64,000 bases of DNA from Anodontia alba (taxonomy: Eukaryota > Mollusca > Bivalvia > Lucinida > Lucinidae): assembly GCA_964016985.1 (NCBI GenBank), contig OZ024823.1, positions 24,497,320-24,561,319 on the forward strand, written 5' to 3'. Positions 1-9,139 of the stretch are shown piece after piece. Positions within the stretch are counted from its first letter, which is position 1. Each line of letters starts with the position of its first letter. The position numbers were made by a program, and so were the translations under genes. Below the pieces are notes generated by a model, which worked only from the letters and a program-made list of their open reading frames with translations, had not been told where the DNA came from and made no database searches.

Positions 1-407
1 TTGTTAAAATCGGTGTACATCAGTCAAGACTATATATCTTAAACCAAAAAGTATTATCATGGTAGCTTTCTGAAAGTTTAATTTTTACATCTACTTGTAT
101 GTAGCCAAATCTCTTGTGCAATTCTAGAATTGTACCATATAAATTTTGACTTTGTTCAACAAAGTGAGAATTCCCACTTTGCACAAGACAATCCCGGAAT
201 TGTTTCCAATTCTTACTTTGCGCAGAACAGATACATGAACAAGTTTTCATGTATAAACAAAAAATGAAAGAAAAATCTGCATGAAACTCAAATACCTGTG
301 AACTAACTTCTGGTCATCTGGGTTAAATACTAACCAGTCAATAAAAATTACATACCAGTCAAGACCCTGACATTGATCAGGCTGCCAATATTCAGTTTGG
401 TACTAAC

Positions 408-484
408 CTTTGTAATTCAGACAAGAGCCATTCCTCGAAGCCCTTTTCTGCAAGTTCTAAACCTTTCCACGCATTTGCAATATC
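408..484 (-). CDS. ACTN: alpha-actinin exon 11 (first part; start of spectrin repeat 1)
   Basis: Reverse-strand translation begins [19 protein letters not shown] and ends LLSELQR, matching the start of the first spectrin repeat of alpha-actinin, the rod that spaces the two actin-binding heads of the antiparallel dimer. A TTTTCAG acceptor precedes it and a GTTAGTA donor follows. The exon is 77 bp and ends after two bases of a codon. The corresponding vertebrate exon is, from memory, 148 bp, so there is an extra intron here after the QR pair. The continuation is not visible in positions 1-407 and must lie outside the window. Confidence 0.9.
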
Positions 485-637
485 CTGAAAAGGCAAAGCA
501 TTTTTTTATCATCTATACATAATGAAAGATTAATGTTTTGTATGCTAAATCTAATATTAATTAACAGAAAATATTTGAAACAATTTTTAAAAGTTTCCCA
601 GAAAATAATGCTTGACATTTAAGCCTCAATGCGAGAA

Positions 638-817
638 TTTGTTTGTTTGTGTTGAGGTTTTACGGCCCAAGTCAACCCAATGGGATCATGTCGAGCGCGG
701 TCAGTTTACCTAACCACACGTTTACTGGGCAAGCTTAGTCCTCCAAGCGGTTAACCAGTATTGTGCACATTCTTTCGCCAGAAACTGACAACTGCCCTTC
801 TTGAATCAGCAGAAGGG
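638..817 (-). mobile_element. SINE-1 copy, 5'-truncated
   Basis: Minus-strand copy of the tRNA-derived SINE whose best copy is at 43626-43931. On the plus strand it starts with the TTTGTTTG tail complement. It lacks the tRNA-like head. The flanks CTCAATGCGAGAATT (about 624-638) and CTCAATGCAAGAAATT (818-833) look like a diverged target-site duplication. Confidence 0.85.
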
Positions 818-1378
818 CTCAATGCAAGAAATTGTACATTTAGACATCTGGGCAGTCTGAACTGAAGTCTTTGTTTCGCACTCTCGGAATAACCAAGGCG
901 CCATGGTTTGTCCAGGCTCATAACAAAGACTGATCAGAATAAATGAATGTCCAATGTGATCAAGTCTTTGCTGGGTGAAGGCAGCGGGGAGGGGGGGCTG
1001 AATCTTTTTGAGCATTTTTTTATGGAATTTCAGATGTACTACAAAAACTCTGTGCAAACATGTAGGTTAGTTTGGTTGTCACTGTTTGCAAATGGGAAAA
1101 TTTGGCTTTCCCTACAGCAGACCTAATATTGCCAGTTCAGCATTCATCTTCAGGTTTATCCTGCAGAGCCTGCAGAACAAATATTCAATTTATTTGGGAT
1201 TACTGACCATATAAAAGAACACACACCAAAAGCAAGTGTGGCAGTCATGGTTGCAGAGCAGGTAGGAGTCACAACATGTGAAATGGGCCATTATTGTGGA
1301 CAAGGGAGGCTCAGTTCAGCCTGCATATTTACAGTCTGATCAAGGTCTTCTCCATTCATTAATATATTAAGTACGAGG

Positions 1379-1580
1379 ACTTGTTAAGGAGGAGTATTTG
1401 ATGACTTGTTAAGGAGGAGTATTTGATGATAATTCTGATAATATTCTCCAATTCTCCATAAAAATCATTATGGGTACTCATCAGGAGCACCTCTGCACGG
1501 CACTTCTGATGAAAACATACAGAATATATTTTTATGGAGAAATAAAAGAAGTTATAACAGAATTATCACTAATTACTCAA
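1379..1580. mobile_element. hpB hairpin MITE with duplicated end
   Basis: hpB elements end in ACTTGTTAAGGAGGAGTAT and carry the GGGTACTCATTAGAAG hairpin core. Here the 25-bp left end occurs twice in tandem (1379-1403 and 1404-1428) and the right end is degraded. Confidence 0.75.
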
Positions 1581-1693
1581 CCATAAAGTTCTCTGTATTC
1601 TACAGTATCCATTGAAAATGCACAGGCTGATCGGGGTTTCCACTGCCTACATGGGATAAATGATCTTCTCTCATATTCATCATATATACTTAC

Positions 1694-1924
1694 CGAAACC
1701 ATCTTTCCCTCTGTGGGTAGATATGCAGGGCGGTTACTCAACCTAAGCCGTGTTTGTAGAGTATTAAAACTATTTTCTAGTCTAGCCTTGTCCTCTAGTT
1801 TAGGTGGCTTGTGTTTGCGTCTATAGTCTCTGAATTCGTCCAATTTCCGTTGGGTTCCAGGTAATGTGTTGTCAGTAGTTCGGTTTTCTAACCATGGGGT
1901 AGTTTTTTTAATCCACTCTAGCAA
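1694..1924 (-). CDS. ACTN: alpha-actinin exon 10 (CH2-to-rod linker and rod start)
   Basis: A 231-bp exon in a single open frame, the same size I recall for vertebrate ACTN exon 10. The translation starts [15 protein letters not shown], contains [14 protein letters not shown] and [17 protein letters not shown], and ends GKMVS. These are hallmark stretches of the alpha-actinin neck that joins the actin-binding domain to the spectrin-repeat rod. The acceptor is GTTTCAG just right of 1924 and the donor GTAAGTAT just left of 1694. The open frame runs on past both splice sites into intron, so the exon edges were set by splice signals and homology rather than by the first ATG. Confidence 0.96.
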
Positions 1925-1984
1925 CTGAAACATATCCAATTTCATATATAAAAGCAATCAAGTACTAAGAATATGATACACTGC

Positions 1985-2124
1985 TACCATATTTATCCTA
2001 AGTATTGAGCAAACAGTGCAGACCAAGATCAGAAGCCACAGAATGCAGAATCGGAGTCTGATCAGGTCTAAACTGTTTGTTAGTTATCCAGAAGATTTTA
2101 GACCCATGAACAGGTACTAAAATG
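1985..2124. mobile_element. hpF MITE fragment
   Basis: Starts TACCATATTTATCCTAAG and contains a degraded AAACAGTGCAGACC...CAGGTCTAAACTGTTTG core. The far end is missing. Confidence 0.6.
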
Positions 2125-2246
2125 TAAGGCTGTGGAAATACCATTTCCTTGAGGACAAGTTAGAAATTTCAATTTAATTGTCTTGGGACAAGGACTTCAT
2201 TGCTCTAGCTAAGAAGAGTATCCAGATTATGAGATATATTTTTTCA

Positions 2247-2433
2247 TAGCAACAGATAAGAGGGGGTATCCACAAAACAATTTTCTTATTTCTCGACGAA
2301 TATATATGTTGTGGGTATTCATTAGAAGCGCCTTGCCGAGGCATTTCTAATGAGTACCCAAAACATATGTTTTTATTGAGAAATAAGAAATATCAGCATT
2401 TTTCAGATGAAAAAAGTGCCTTATCTGTTGCTA
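2247..2433. mobile_element. hpA hairpin MITE
   Basis: hpA is the commonest family here: about 190 bp, ends TAGCTCCAGATAAG and its complement, and a long fold-back core with TGTGGGTACTCATTAGAAGC. This copy has the TAGCAACAGATAAG terminal variant at both ends. Confidence 0.85.
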
Positions 2434-2434
2434 T

Positions 2435-2532
2435 GATTTTTCTTAATTCTTAAAGAAAACATATTTGTGGATACCTATTGGAAGCGTCTAATGAGTATCC
2501 ACAACATATGTTTTCAATAAATAAGAAAAATG
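2435..2532. mobile_element. hpA core fragment
   Basis: Core palindrome only (GTGGATACC...GAGTATCCACAACATATG), directly beside the full copy. The terminal repeats are absent. Confidence 0.55.
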
Positions 2533-2934
2533 TCAATTTTTGTTCAAGTAAATCTTGGTTGAACAAGTGGATTTTGACCATTTACTTGTCCGTGGACAAG
2601 TAATAAATGGACTCGTTTTAATTTTTGGTTATGAATTGTAAAGGTAAGGTGTGCATGTATATGATAAGCAGCATTAAAACAACAATTTCTACTTTCTGGA
2701 ATACCCTAATAACCCTAGTATTGGGACAGACTGGGCATCTCCCCAGTCTGATCAGTCTTCGCTGTGTGCTCAATAGGTAGCTAAGTACCCAAACTTTCTT
2801 CATGCGGACAGCAAAGACTGATCAGACTGGGCGGATGGATGCCCAGATTGATACAAGTCTTTGCTGGGCCTACATGCCATTTTGTTGGTTTTGTCATGAG
2901 GTGGTTCATTTGGCATAAGATCCATTTGATTTGA

Positions 2935-3485
2935 TTTGGTGTTTGATGGCGCAGTCAACATTGTTAAGGTCATGTTGAGCGAGTCAAACAACCTGGGCCC
3001 AGTTGTTCAAAGCTAACGATGTCGTTAGTTAACGATTCGTTAAAATTTACATCGAGTGATACGCAAATATGCTGAAATTTTTTGCTAAAAAAATGTGAGT
3101 AGCTTTTGCAATGCAAAAGCTACTCACATTTTTTCAGCAAAAAATATCGGAATATTGTATACTGAATCCGTTAAAACAGTTAACGAAATGACCCTTAACG
3201 AGATCGTTAAGCTAACGACGCTTTGAACAACTGGACCCTGTTCACACTTTCCTGGGCAGGCAATGTCCTCTAAGTGATTACCCAGTACTTTAGTTTAGTT
3301 TTAACCAATATTTATTCATTCTCAGAAAAAAACTATACAACATATTAACCATTACTTTGAGCACATACTTTTGCCAGTCACTGTCCTTCTTGACTCAGCA
3401 GAAGAAGGGAGAATGACTACGATCAATCTCCGCTGGTTATGTGATTAAGCTGGGATTTAAACTTCTGACCCCTGGATCTCCAGTC
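2935..3485 (-). mobile_element. old SINE-1 copy split by hpD
   Basis: Left part (to about 2994) matches the SINE tail region (GCGCAGTCAACATTGTTAAGG). The right part (from 3240) resumes with CCTGGGCAGGC, CCTTCTTGACTCAGCAGAAG and a remnant of the tRNA-like head. The hpD at 2995-3239 sits between them. Confidence 0.6.
2995..3239. mobile_element. hpD palindromic MITE
   Basis: hpD ends are GGGCCCAGTTGTTCAAAG. The body is a near-perfect fold-back whose loop is AAAATGTGAGTAGCTTTTGC and its complement. Inserted in an old SINE-1. Confidence 0.85.
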
Positions 3486-3486
3486 A

Positions 3487-3716
3487 GGGCCCAGCTGTTC
3501 AAAGCGTCGTTAGCTTAACAAGCTCATTAAGGGTCATTTCGTTAACTGTTTTAGTGGATTCAAGATACAATATTCTGATATTTTTTGCTAAAAAAATGTG
3601 AGTAGCTTTTGCACATTTTTTTTTCAGCAAAAAATTTCAGCTATTTGCATATCAGTCTATGTAAATTTTAACGAATCGTTAACTAATGACATCGTTAGCT
3701 TTGAACAACTGGGCCC
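3487..3716. mobile_element. hpD palindromic MITE
   Basis: Both GGGCCC termini intact. One arm of the central stem has lost part of the GTGAGTAGC repeat. It abuts the head end of the old SINE. Confidence 0.85.
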
Positions 3717-3726
3717 AGATGTACTA

Positions 3727-3891
<165 letters not shown>

Positions 3892-3959
3892 CTATAACAA
3901 GAGAACAGTATAAGTTAGTCAATCAACATCCAGTATGATAATGTTTAACAGAATATTTC

Positions 3960-4205
3960 CATATTATAAATCTATCAGAGAAAAGAATACCACTTTGGTA
4001 AGGCTTATGGGTAATGGATACACTTTCAATGGAAGCAACTCTTGTCAAAACTGTTTCTGCCTCCCCTGGGAACATTTTTTTCCTTTTTACAATAAATCCT
4101 CCTTCAAAAGGACTTGGTCTGTGGGAAAGCAAAACAAGAAGTCAAAATAGTTGTCTCCCTTGAACAAAATGGCAGAAAATCTACCATAGGTATCAAATTT
4201 CCTTA
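3960..4205. mobile_element. R1 repeat (MITE-like)
   Basis: Shares GGATACACTTTCAATGG, AAGCAACTC and GTTGTCTCCCTTG blocks with 35183-35400 and 45553-46118. The ends are roughly inverted. Confidence 0.5.
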
Positions 4206-4233
4206 AAACAATATGGGCATTTTTTAACATTCA

Positions 4234-4470
4234 GGGCCCAATTGTTTAAAACTAACAATGTTGCTAGTTATGTAAAACTTTGATTATTAAATTTGGCATA
4301 CACATTAATATTTTTGCTGAAAAATGTGAGTAGCGTTTGCATTTGCAAAAGCTACTCACATTTTTTCAGCAAAAATACCTGTGAATTAGATATTGTACTT
4401 ACTAGAACAAGTTACCATTTTTACCACTAACAAGCTCATTAAACTAACCATGCTTTGAACAACTGGGCCC
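4234..4470. mobile_element. hpD palindromic MITE, diverged
   Basis: GGGCCCAATTGTTTAAAAC at the left and TTTGAACAACTGGGCCC at the right. The central TGTGAGTAGC stem is intact while the outer arms have drifted. Confidence 0.8.
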
Positions 4471-5274
4471 TAATGAGTGACACGCTAACAAGGCCCATAT
4501 ATGTGTAGTCTGATCCAGGTTTTCTCTTCTCTACTGAAATATTCTAGTATCCAATGATACTGTAAGTGAGCAAGGCAGTCCGAATGAGACTGAGCAGAGA
4601 ATGTCTTCTTATTACCAAAAGTAGCACTAAATTCTGATATAGGAAGTTTTTATTATTTAAGTGCATACAATAGTATTTATCAATTCTGTCAACTTATATC
4701 CTTACCAGATAAAACTTACTTAAAAAATCTGCTGATTTCATTTCCCATCAGTATGACAAGCATAGCTCTCAACAAGGTCCTTTTTTTTCCCAACAAAAAT
4801 GTGTTGATATTTTTCTTAATTCTCCATTAACATATTATGTTGTGGATACACATTAAAAGCTCTTCACAGAGGCCTCCAAGCGGCTCAGGAGATAAGAGTG
4901 TACACTAACTGTTTTGGGTTAAAATTTGACAATTAATGGAGTGGTGTGACCCTGAAAATGAGGCCAGGGTCACCACAAAGCTAACAAACTCTTCATACTG
5001 TCCCAGTGATATACTTATCAAATGCTATTCAACATTGTAGAAATATGCCATAAACCAATCTTGATAAGAAACTGGCAGCGTGCAGAGACAACACTGGTGG
5101 AAATTTTAGTAAGTCTTTCCTTATAAGCCTGCATCAGGTATATACTAGTCTGTTTTCTCTTGAGACAGTTTTGGTGAATGTCAAAATGCAGTCACCCAGA
5201 AGCAACACCAGCCCTGCACCAATGGCTGTAGGACAGTACATTTTTAATGAGTGACTATTCAGTAAGGTTTACAG

Positions 5275-5422
5275 AGTTGTTAAGGAGGACTATTTGGTGA
5301 TAATTCTAGATATTTTTTTTTTATTTCTGTATAAAAACATACACTGTGAGTACACATTTGAAGTGCCTCATAAAAAAACTTATCGCAGAATTATCATAAA
5401 ATTTTCCTCCTTAACAAGACCT
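5275..5422. mobile_element. hpB MITE, internally deleted
   Basis: GTTGTTAAGGAGGACTAT at the left and CTCCTTAACAAGACCTC at the right are kept. The GTGAGTACACATTTGAAG core retains one arm only. Confidence 0.7.
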
Positions 5423-5516
5423 CTGATGCTGCTTGCAGAGAAATATGCGGATGCATCTATACTGCCTATACAAACTGAGACTGTATATATACAGACTGTA
5501 CTACTTTGGTCTATAC

Positions 5517-5602
5517 CTGTTGTGCTCCTGAGAAAGCATGGTAATATGAGGAAACATAGGCCATGACGGACCGCTCGTCGGGCTTTGCCGAGTTAACCAT
5601 AT
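5517..5602 (-). CDS. ACTN: alpha-actinin exon 8 (CH2)
   Basis: Reads (D)[20 protein letters not shown] then HAFSGAQQ, the C-terminal helices of the second calponin-homology domain of the actin-binding head. It is 86 bp and starts with two bases completing the GA(T) codon split with exon 7. Acceptor TTTTCACAG, donor GTATAG. The intron to exon 7 is 9.3 kb and holds the nested mariner/DIRS cluster. This is the exon that is alternatively spliced in some vertebrate ACTN genes; only one version is visible here. Confidence 0.95.
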
Positions 5603-5667
5603 CTGTGAAAAGATAAAAACAACATGCTTAAATTCTAAAATACACTAAGCAGAAACTTACATGTATA

Positions 5668-5851
5668 TAGCTCCAGATAAGGCATTTTTTCCGCCTGAAA
5701 CATACTGATATTTTTCTTATTTCTCTATGAAAATGTTATCTTTTGGTACTCATTAGAAGCACCTCAATGATGCATTTCCATTGAGTACCCACATGTTTTT
5801 GTGGAGAAATAAGAAAAATATTACGTGGATACCCCGCCTTATCTGGAGCCA
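5668..5851. mobile_element. hpA hairpin MITE
   Basis: TAGCTCCAGATAAGGC at the left and CCTTATCTGGAGCC at the right. The core is diverged (GTTATCTTTTGGTACTC). It lies 65 bp upstream of exon 8. Confidence 0.85.
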
Positions 5852-5886
5852 TACATGATGTAAACAGTAAATATTTATTTTTTATG

Positions 5887-6099
5887 TTAACCCTTCTCTT
5901 GCTGAGCACGACATGCCCTGTCTTAGCAAACAGTGTAGATCCAGATCAGTTGGCTTCTGAAGAAGCCAACTAATCTGGATCTGCACTGTTTGTCATTAAC
6001 TATTTGAATTTCTATCAAAAACCCGGATCAAGTAATCTGATTGGCTGGAAATTAGAAGCGGGCGTGACTTCTTAATTTATTCAGCATGAGAAGGGTTAA
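5887..6099. mobile_element. hpE piggyBac-like MITE
   Basis: hpE is about 210 bp, bounded by TTAA, with CCCTTGTCCTGCTG-type ends and a central stem GTGTAGATCCAGATC. TTAA target sites and CCCTT ends are what piggyBac-family MITEs show. This copy keeps both TTAA borders. Confidence 0.85.
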
Positions 6100-7243
6100 G
6101 CTTGTCACAACAAGCAAAATGGTGCCTTACTGCCTGTAGAAAAAGACTCAGATAGGTCTGCACAGTTCAACTTGGGTCTATCATATCACTAGATAAGATG
6201 CTTGTTTTCAACCACAAATAAACAATTCATTATATTAGATTTTTTGGATATAAGAAGATTTAAAAGATGGACCCCAAAAATGTGATATGAGGGTCGTGCA
6301 AAAAGTTCTGTCACTAATAGGCTTCCTATGTTTTATCCCAGGTATATTTTAAAATGCTTCACTGCACTTTAATGGTGTGTTGAATAACTAATGATACCCG
6401 TTTATTTCGTGCAAACTGCTTTCCAAGTGACCGAGTTATTTCAAATTGAAATAGATGAAGACATATACACTGACCAATTTACTTGTTACATTGGAACATG
6501 GACCAGAAGACTGAAATTCATAGCTATATTAAATGCCGCATTAGGCTTAATATAGATTCAAAGCAGATATTTAATGAATTGTGTGGTATATATGGACCTC
6601 AGACCATTTCAATGCACAGAGTTTTTAGGTGGGTTAAAGCTTTTAAAGCTGGGAAATTTTCTGTTGAAGATGATACCCATCCTGGAAGGCCTAAAACCTC
6701 TGTTACCAAGGCTAACATCACTGCTGTAAAGATTGTGGTCGAACAGGATGCACGATTGTCTGTCAAAGATATAGCTAGTTGTACTGGCATATCAGAAGGC
6801 AGTGTGCAAACAATTCTGAAAAAGGACCTGAGAAAGGTATGCGCTAGGTGGGTACCTCATTTGCTCACGGAGGAGCAAAAGACACGTCTTAAATGTGCCC
6901 GGGAACTTTTGAAAACATACAAAGGCTGTAATAGTCGGGTTATTTCTAACTTGCTAACAGGTGATGAAACCTGAATGCACATGTTTGAGCCACAAAGAAG
7001 GGCTGATAATAAGCAATGGAAGCGAAAAGATCAAAAACGCCCATGTATTCGTAAGAGAACCATAAGCTTGAAAAAGATGTTGTACGCAATTTTCTTTAAT
7101 TCAAGTGGGCCAGTCGTTCAAGTGCCTTGTCCATCTGGTCATACAGTCACTGGCCGATTCTACAAGAATTCTGTACTGAAGAAAGTGAAAGAGTTTTACA
7201 ATAAGAAACGACCAAGCAAAGGATGTCAGGAGTCCACCTTTTA

Positions 7244-7646
7244 CATGAAAACGCCTCCTGTCTTAAGTTTGTTTGTTTGTGTTGAGGTTTTACAGCCCAG
7301 TCAACCCAATGGGGTCATGTCGAGCGCGGTCAGTTTACCTAACCACATGTTTACTGGGCAGGCTTAGTCCTCTAAGCGGTTAACCAGTGTTGTGCACATT
7401 CTTTCGTCAGAAACTGACAACTGCCCTTCTTGAATCAGCGGAAGGGAGAGAATGACCGTAGAAAATATTTCATGATCAATCTCCACGAAAGAATGTTGCC
7501 AACCACGGCGGGGGTTGAACCCGCGACCTCCTGGTCTCCAGTCGGACGGCGCATCCAACTGAGCCACCGAGGCCGACTCCTGTCATAAGTGTGAGGTTGT
7601 TAAGTACATGACAACGCCTCCTCTCATAAGTGTGAGGTTGTTAAGT
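7244..7646 (+). repeat. 41-bp tandem duplication inside mariner, one unit split by SINE
   Basis: The block from CATGAAAACGCCTCC to GAGGTTGTTAAGT occurs twice. The first unit is interrupted by the SINE. The second unit (7606-7646) reads CATGACAACGCCTCC. It therefore duplicates the stretch around the second catalytic Asp. Confidence 0.8.
7268..7576 (-). mobile_element. SINE-1 full-length, inside mariner
   Basis: Full-length minus-strand copy with the tRNA-like head at its right end (box-B-like GGTTCAACCCC on the minus strand). Flanking duplications CTCCTGTCTTAAG and CTCCTGTCATAAG differ by one base. Confidence 0.95.
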
Positions 7647-8029
7647 CCTTTTTGGCTTCTGAAAAAGTGAAAGTTTTAAACCATCCACCTTATTCACCTG
7701 ACCCGAGTCCCTGTGACTTCTTTTTATTTCCAAGGCTTAAGAAAATGCTTTCTGGAAATAAGTATATGTCTAGAAGTTCCCTTGGCAGCACTATTTATCA
7801 GTGTCTCCAACAGATACCAAAAGAAGACTATTTATTTGCTTTTCGCGACAGGGTAAAAAGGTTACAAAAATGTGTTACAGTAAAGGGGGAATACTTTGAA
7901 GGTTTGTAATAAAAATATGTTTGATAAAACGTAGCATTGAAGTAATCTGAACCCAGTGACAAAACTTTTTGCAGGACCCTCGTATCCAACAAAAATGAAG
8001 TTTTTTAAAAGTAAAACATATTTTAACGA

Positions 8030-8196
8030 GTAATACTTAACCTATAGATAATGTGCTATTCTATTCCGTTATTCACCCCCTCCACAGAAAAAACGACCTT
8101 TCAGTCGTTATAAAGTCTTAATTCAGAAGGTCCCTTTAACAGTTACCTGTATGACGTAGTTCCTCCCGCTCAAATGATCACGTGTCAGTTTCTTTT
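8030..8196. repeat. DIRS inverted terminal repeat, 3' side
   Basis: Reverse complement of 13943-14110. Agreement is complete from AGATAATGTGCTATTC through GTGTCAGTTTCTTTT. The outermost 15 bases differ slightly (TAATACTTAACC versus TAATACATTAACC). Confidence 0.95.
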
Positions 8197-8259
8197 ATGT
8201 GTAAAACAATACACAATTAGGAGAAAGGAGCGAGGGAAGGGAGGTGGGACGATAAATAC

Positions 8260-8354
8260 TTATCTATAGGTTAAGTATTACTCGTTAAAATATGTTTTAC
8301 TTTTAAAAAACTTCATTTTAACTTCGTAATACATTAACCTATAGATAATGTGCT
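8260..8354. repeat. DIRS internal complementary region (circle-junction template)
   Basis: Bases 8263-8313 are the reverse complement of the element's left edge (7998-8049), then CAT at 8314-8316, then bases to 8354 are the reverse complement of the right edge (about 14081-14119). Joined, they are the antisense of both ends fused through ATG. In DIRS-1 the ICR templates end completion and circle formation. Confidence 0.95.
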
Positions 8355-8596
8355 AGAATTTGTAGAATAGGAGGGAGGATTTCTCCTAATAAGTTAGTCC
8401 CAACTTCTGAATTAAGGCTTATTAAAAAGATTTATTTTTTTATATATATATAATGAGGACATAATTAGTGCTTAAGGCAATAATAAGATCCTTTAACCAA
8501 GGATAAAGTAATCCAGGGTTAACATATATATATAATAAAGATATAATTAGTACCTCTCTAGTATAGCATCAGGTCTAGGGGGGCTGTTGACGTTGT
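8355..8596. other. DIRS 3' non-coding segment
   Basis: AT-rich, no open frame. TATATATATAAT followed by GACATAATTAGT-like sequence occurs twice (near 8440-8470 and 8524-8550), a short internal duplication. Confidence 0.6.
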
Positions 8597-9139
8597 CTAC
8601 ACATCCATAGCTGATTGCTGTTGGCCCCCCACCACTTTTTGGGCCACTACAATGGGGCCCAAACTTTGGAGATTTTGTGCTTGTTGAGACATGTCTCTGA
8701 GATAGAATTTGGCAAAAGTTGATGAACTATTCCAAACCGCTGCTTGAAGTATATCATTGAGAGGAACTTTGTCGAAGAAAGCCCAAGAAGAGGAAAGAGC
8801 TCTAACTTCATGAGCTTTGATTTTAAGGAAAGAGATATCTCGTTTAGTGAGTTTCCTATAGGCAAGTTTAACAGTGTAAGATATCCATCTCGAGATAGTA
8901 TCTTTAGAAATATCCTTATTGCCTTTAATAGGAAGAAAAAGTCTAGTTCTATTTTGGCGATAAGAGCTAGTCATTTTGAGATAGAATTTCAGAGCCCTAA
9001 CGGGGCAAAGAAGTCTGTCAGTATGTTCCCATTTACATATTCGAACAAGACTAGGAACAACAATAGGATCTGGTTTAACAGAAGGAAGCTGGTTTTTTGC
9101 TAAAAAAACCAGATTTAAGAATAAAGGAAACTGAACCAT
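8597..9139 (-). CDS. DIRS tyrosine recombinase, C-terminal catalytic part
   Basis: 180-residue open frame with the second half of a phage-integrase-type recombinase, which integrates the circular DNA copy in place of a DDE integrase. Visible signatures: LLCPVRALKFYL around 44-54, the HxxR box as HEVR at residues 110-113, Trp 136, and the nucleophile Tyr 146 in FAKFYLRD. The first catalytic Arg lies upstream in a different frame (end of the 9075-11528 frame). The join falls at a run of seven A at 9102-9108, so homologous sequence in this frame starts there rather than at the apparent ATG at 9139. Confidence 0.92.
   Translation of the reverse strand: MVQFPLFLNLVFLAKNQLPSVKPDPIVVPSLVRICKWEHTDRLLCPVRALKFYLKMTSSYRQNRTRLFLPIKGNKDISKDTISRWISYTVKLAYRKLTKRDISFLKIKAHEVRALSSSWAFFDKVPLNDILQAAVWNSSSTFAKFYLRDMSQQAQNLQSLGPIVVAQKVVGGQQQSAMDV

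Larger units (their letters stand above)
6498..7909 (+). pseudogene. mariner transposase, broken
   Basis: Cut-and-paste DNA transposase relic. The N-terminal helix-turn-helix region is readable (RLNIDSKQIFNELCG, then HRVFRWVKAFKAG), followed by a GRPKTS linker and a second helix-turn-helix. LLTGDET carries the first catalytic Asp and is followed at 6972 by TGA where mariners have Trp. The frame continues (MHMFEPQRR...) to the SINE insertion. The last block (HPPYSPDPSPCDFFLFP) carries the third Asp. The second Asp lies in the duplicated block beside the SINE: one copy reads CATGAAAACGCC (Glu), the other CATGACAACGCC (Asp). From that Asp to the last there are 34 residues, hence DD34D. With stop, insertion and duplication it cannot make active enzyme. 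An upstream ATG at 6483 is in frame but less like family starts. Confidence 0.92.
6288..7982 (+). mobile_element. mariner transposon (DD34D), defective
   Basis: Roughly 30-bp inverted ends: GAGGGTCGTGCAAAAAGTT on the left and, on the opposite strand at the right, GAGGGTCCTGCAAAAAGTT. Both are flanked by TA (6286-6287 and 7983-7984), the mariner target duplication. The interior encodes a mariner transposase with an in-frame stop, and a 309-bp SINE lies inside it. Removing the SINE leaves about 1.39 kb, close to the usual 1.3 kb. Confidence 0.95.

Noticed and set aside
6483..6974. A host gene encoding a 163-residue DNA-binding protein
   Set aside because: It is the N-terminal part of the mariner transposase, ended by a stop at the conserved Trp after GDET.
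8744..9103. Plus-strand frame of 119 codons opposite the recombinase
   Set aside because: It is antisense to a well-supported recombinase domain and shows no motif.
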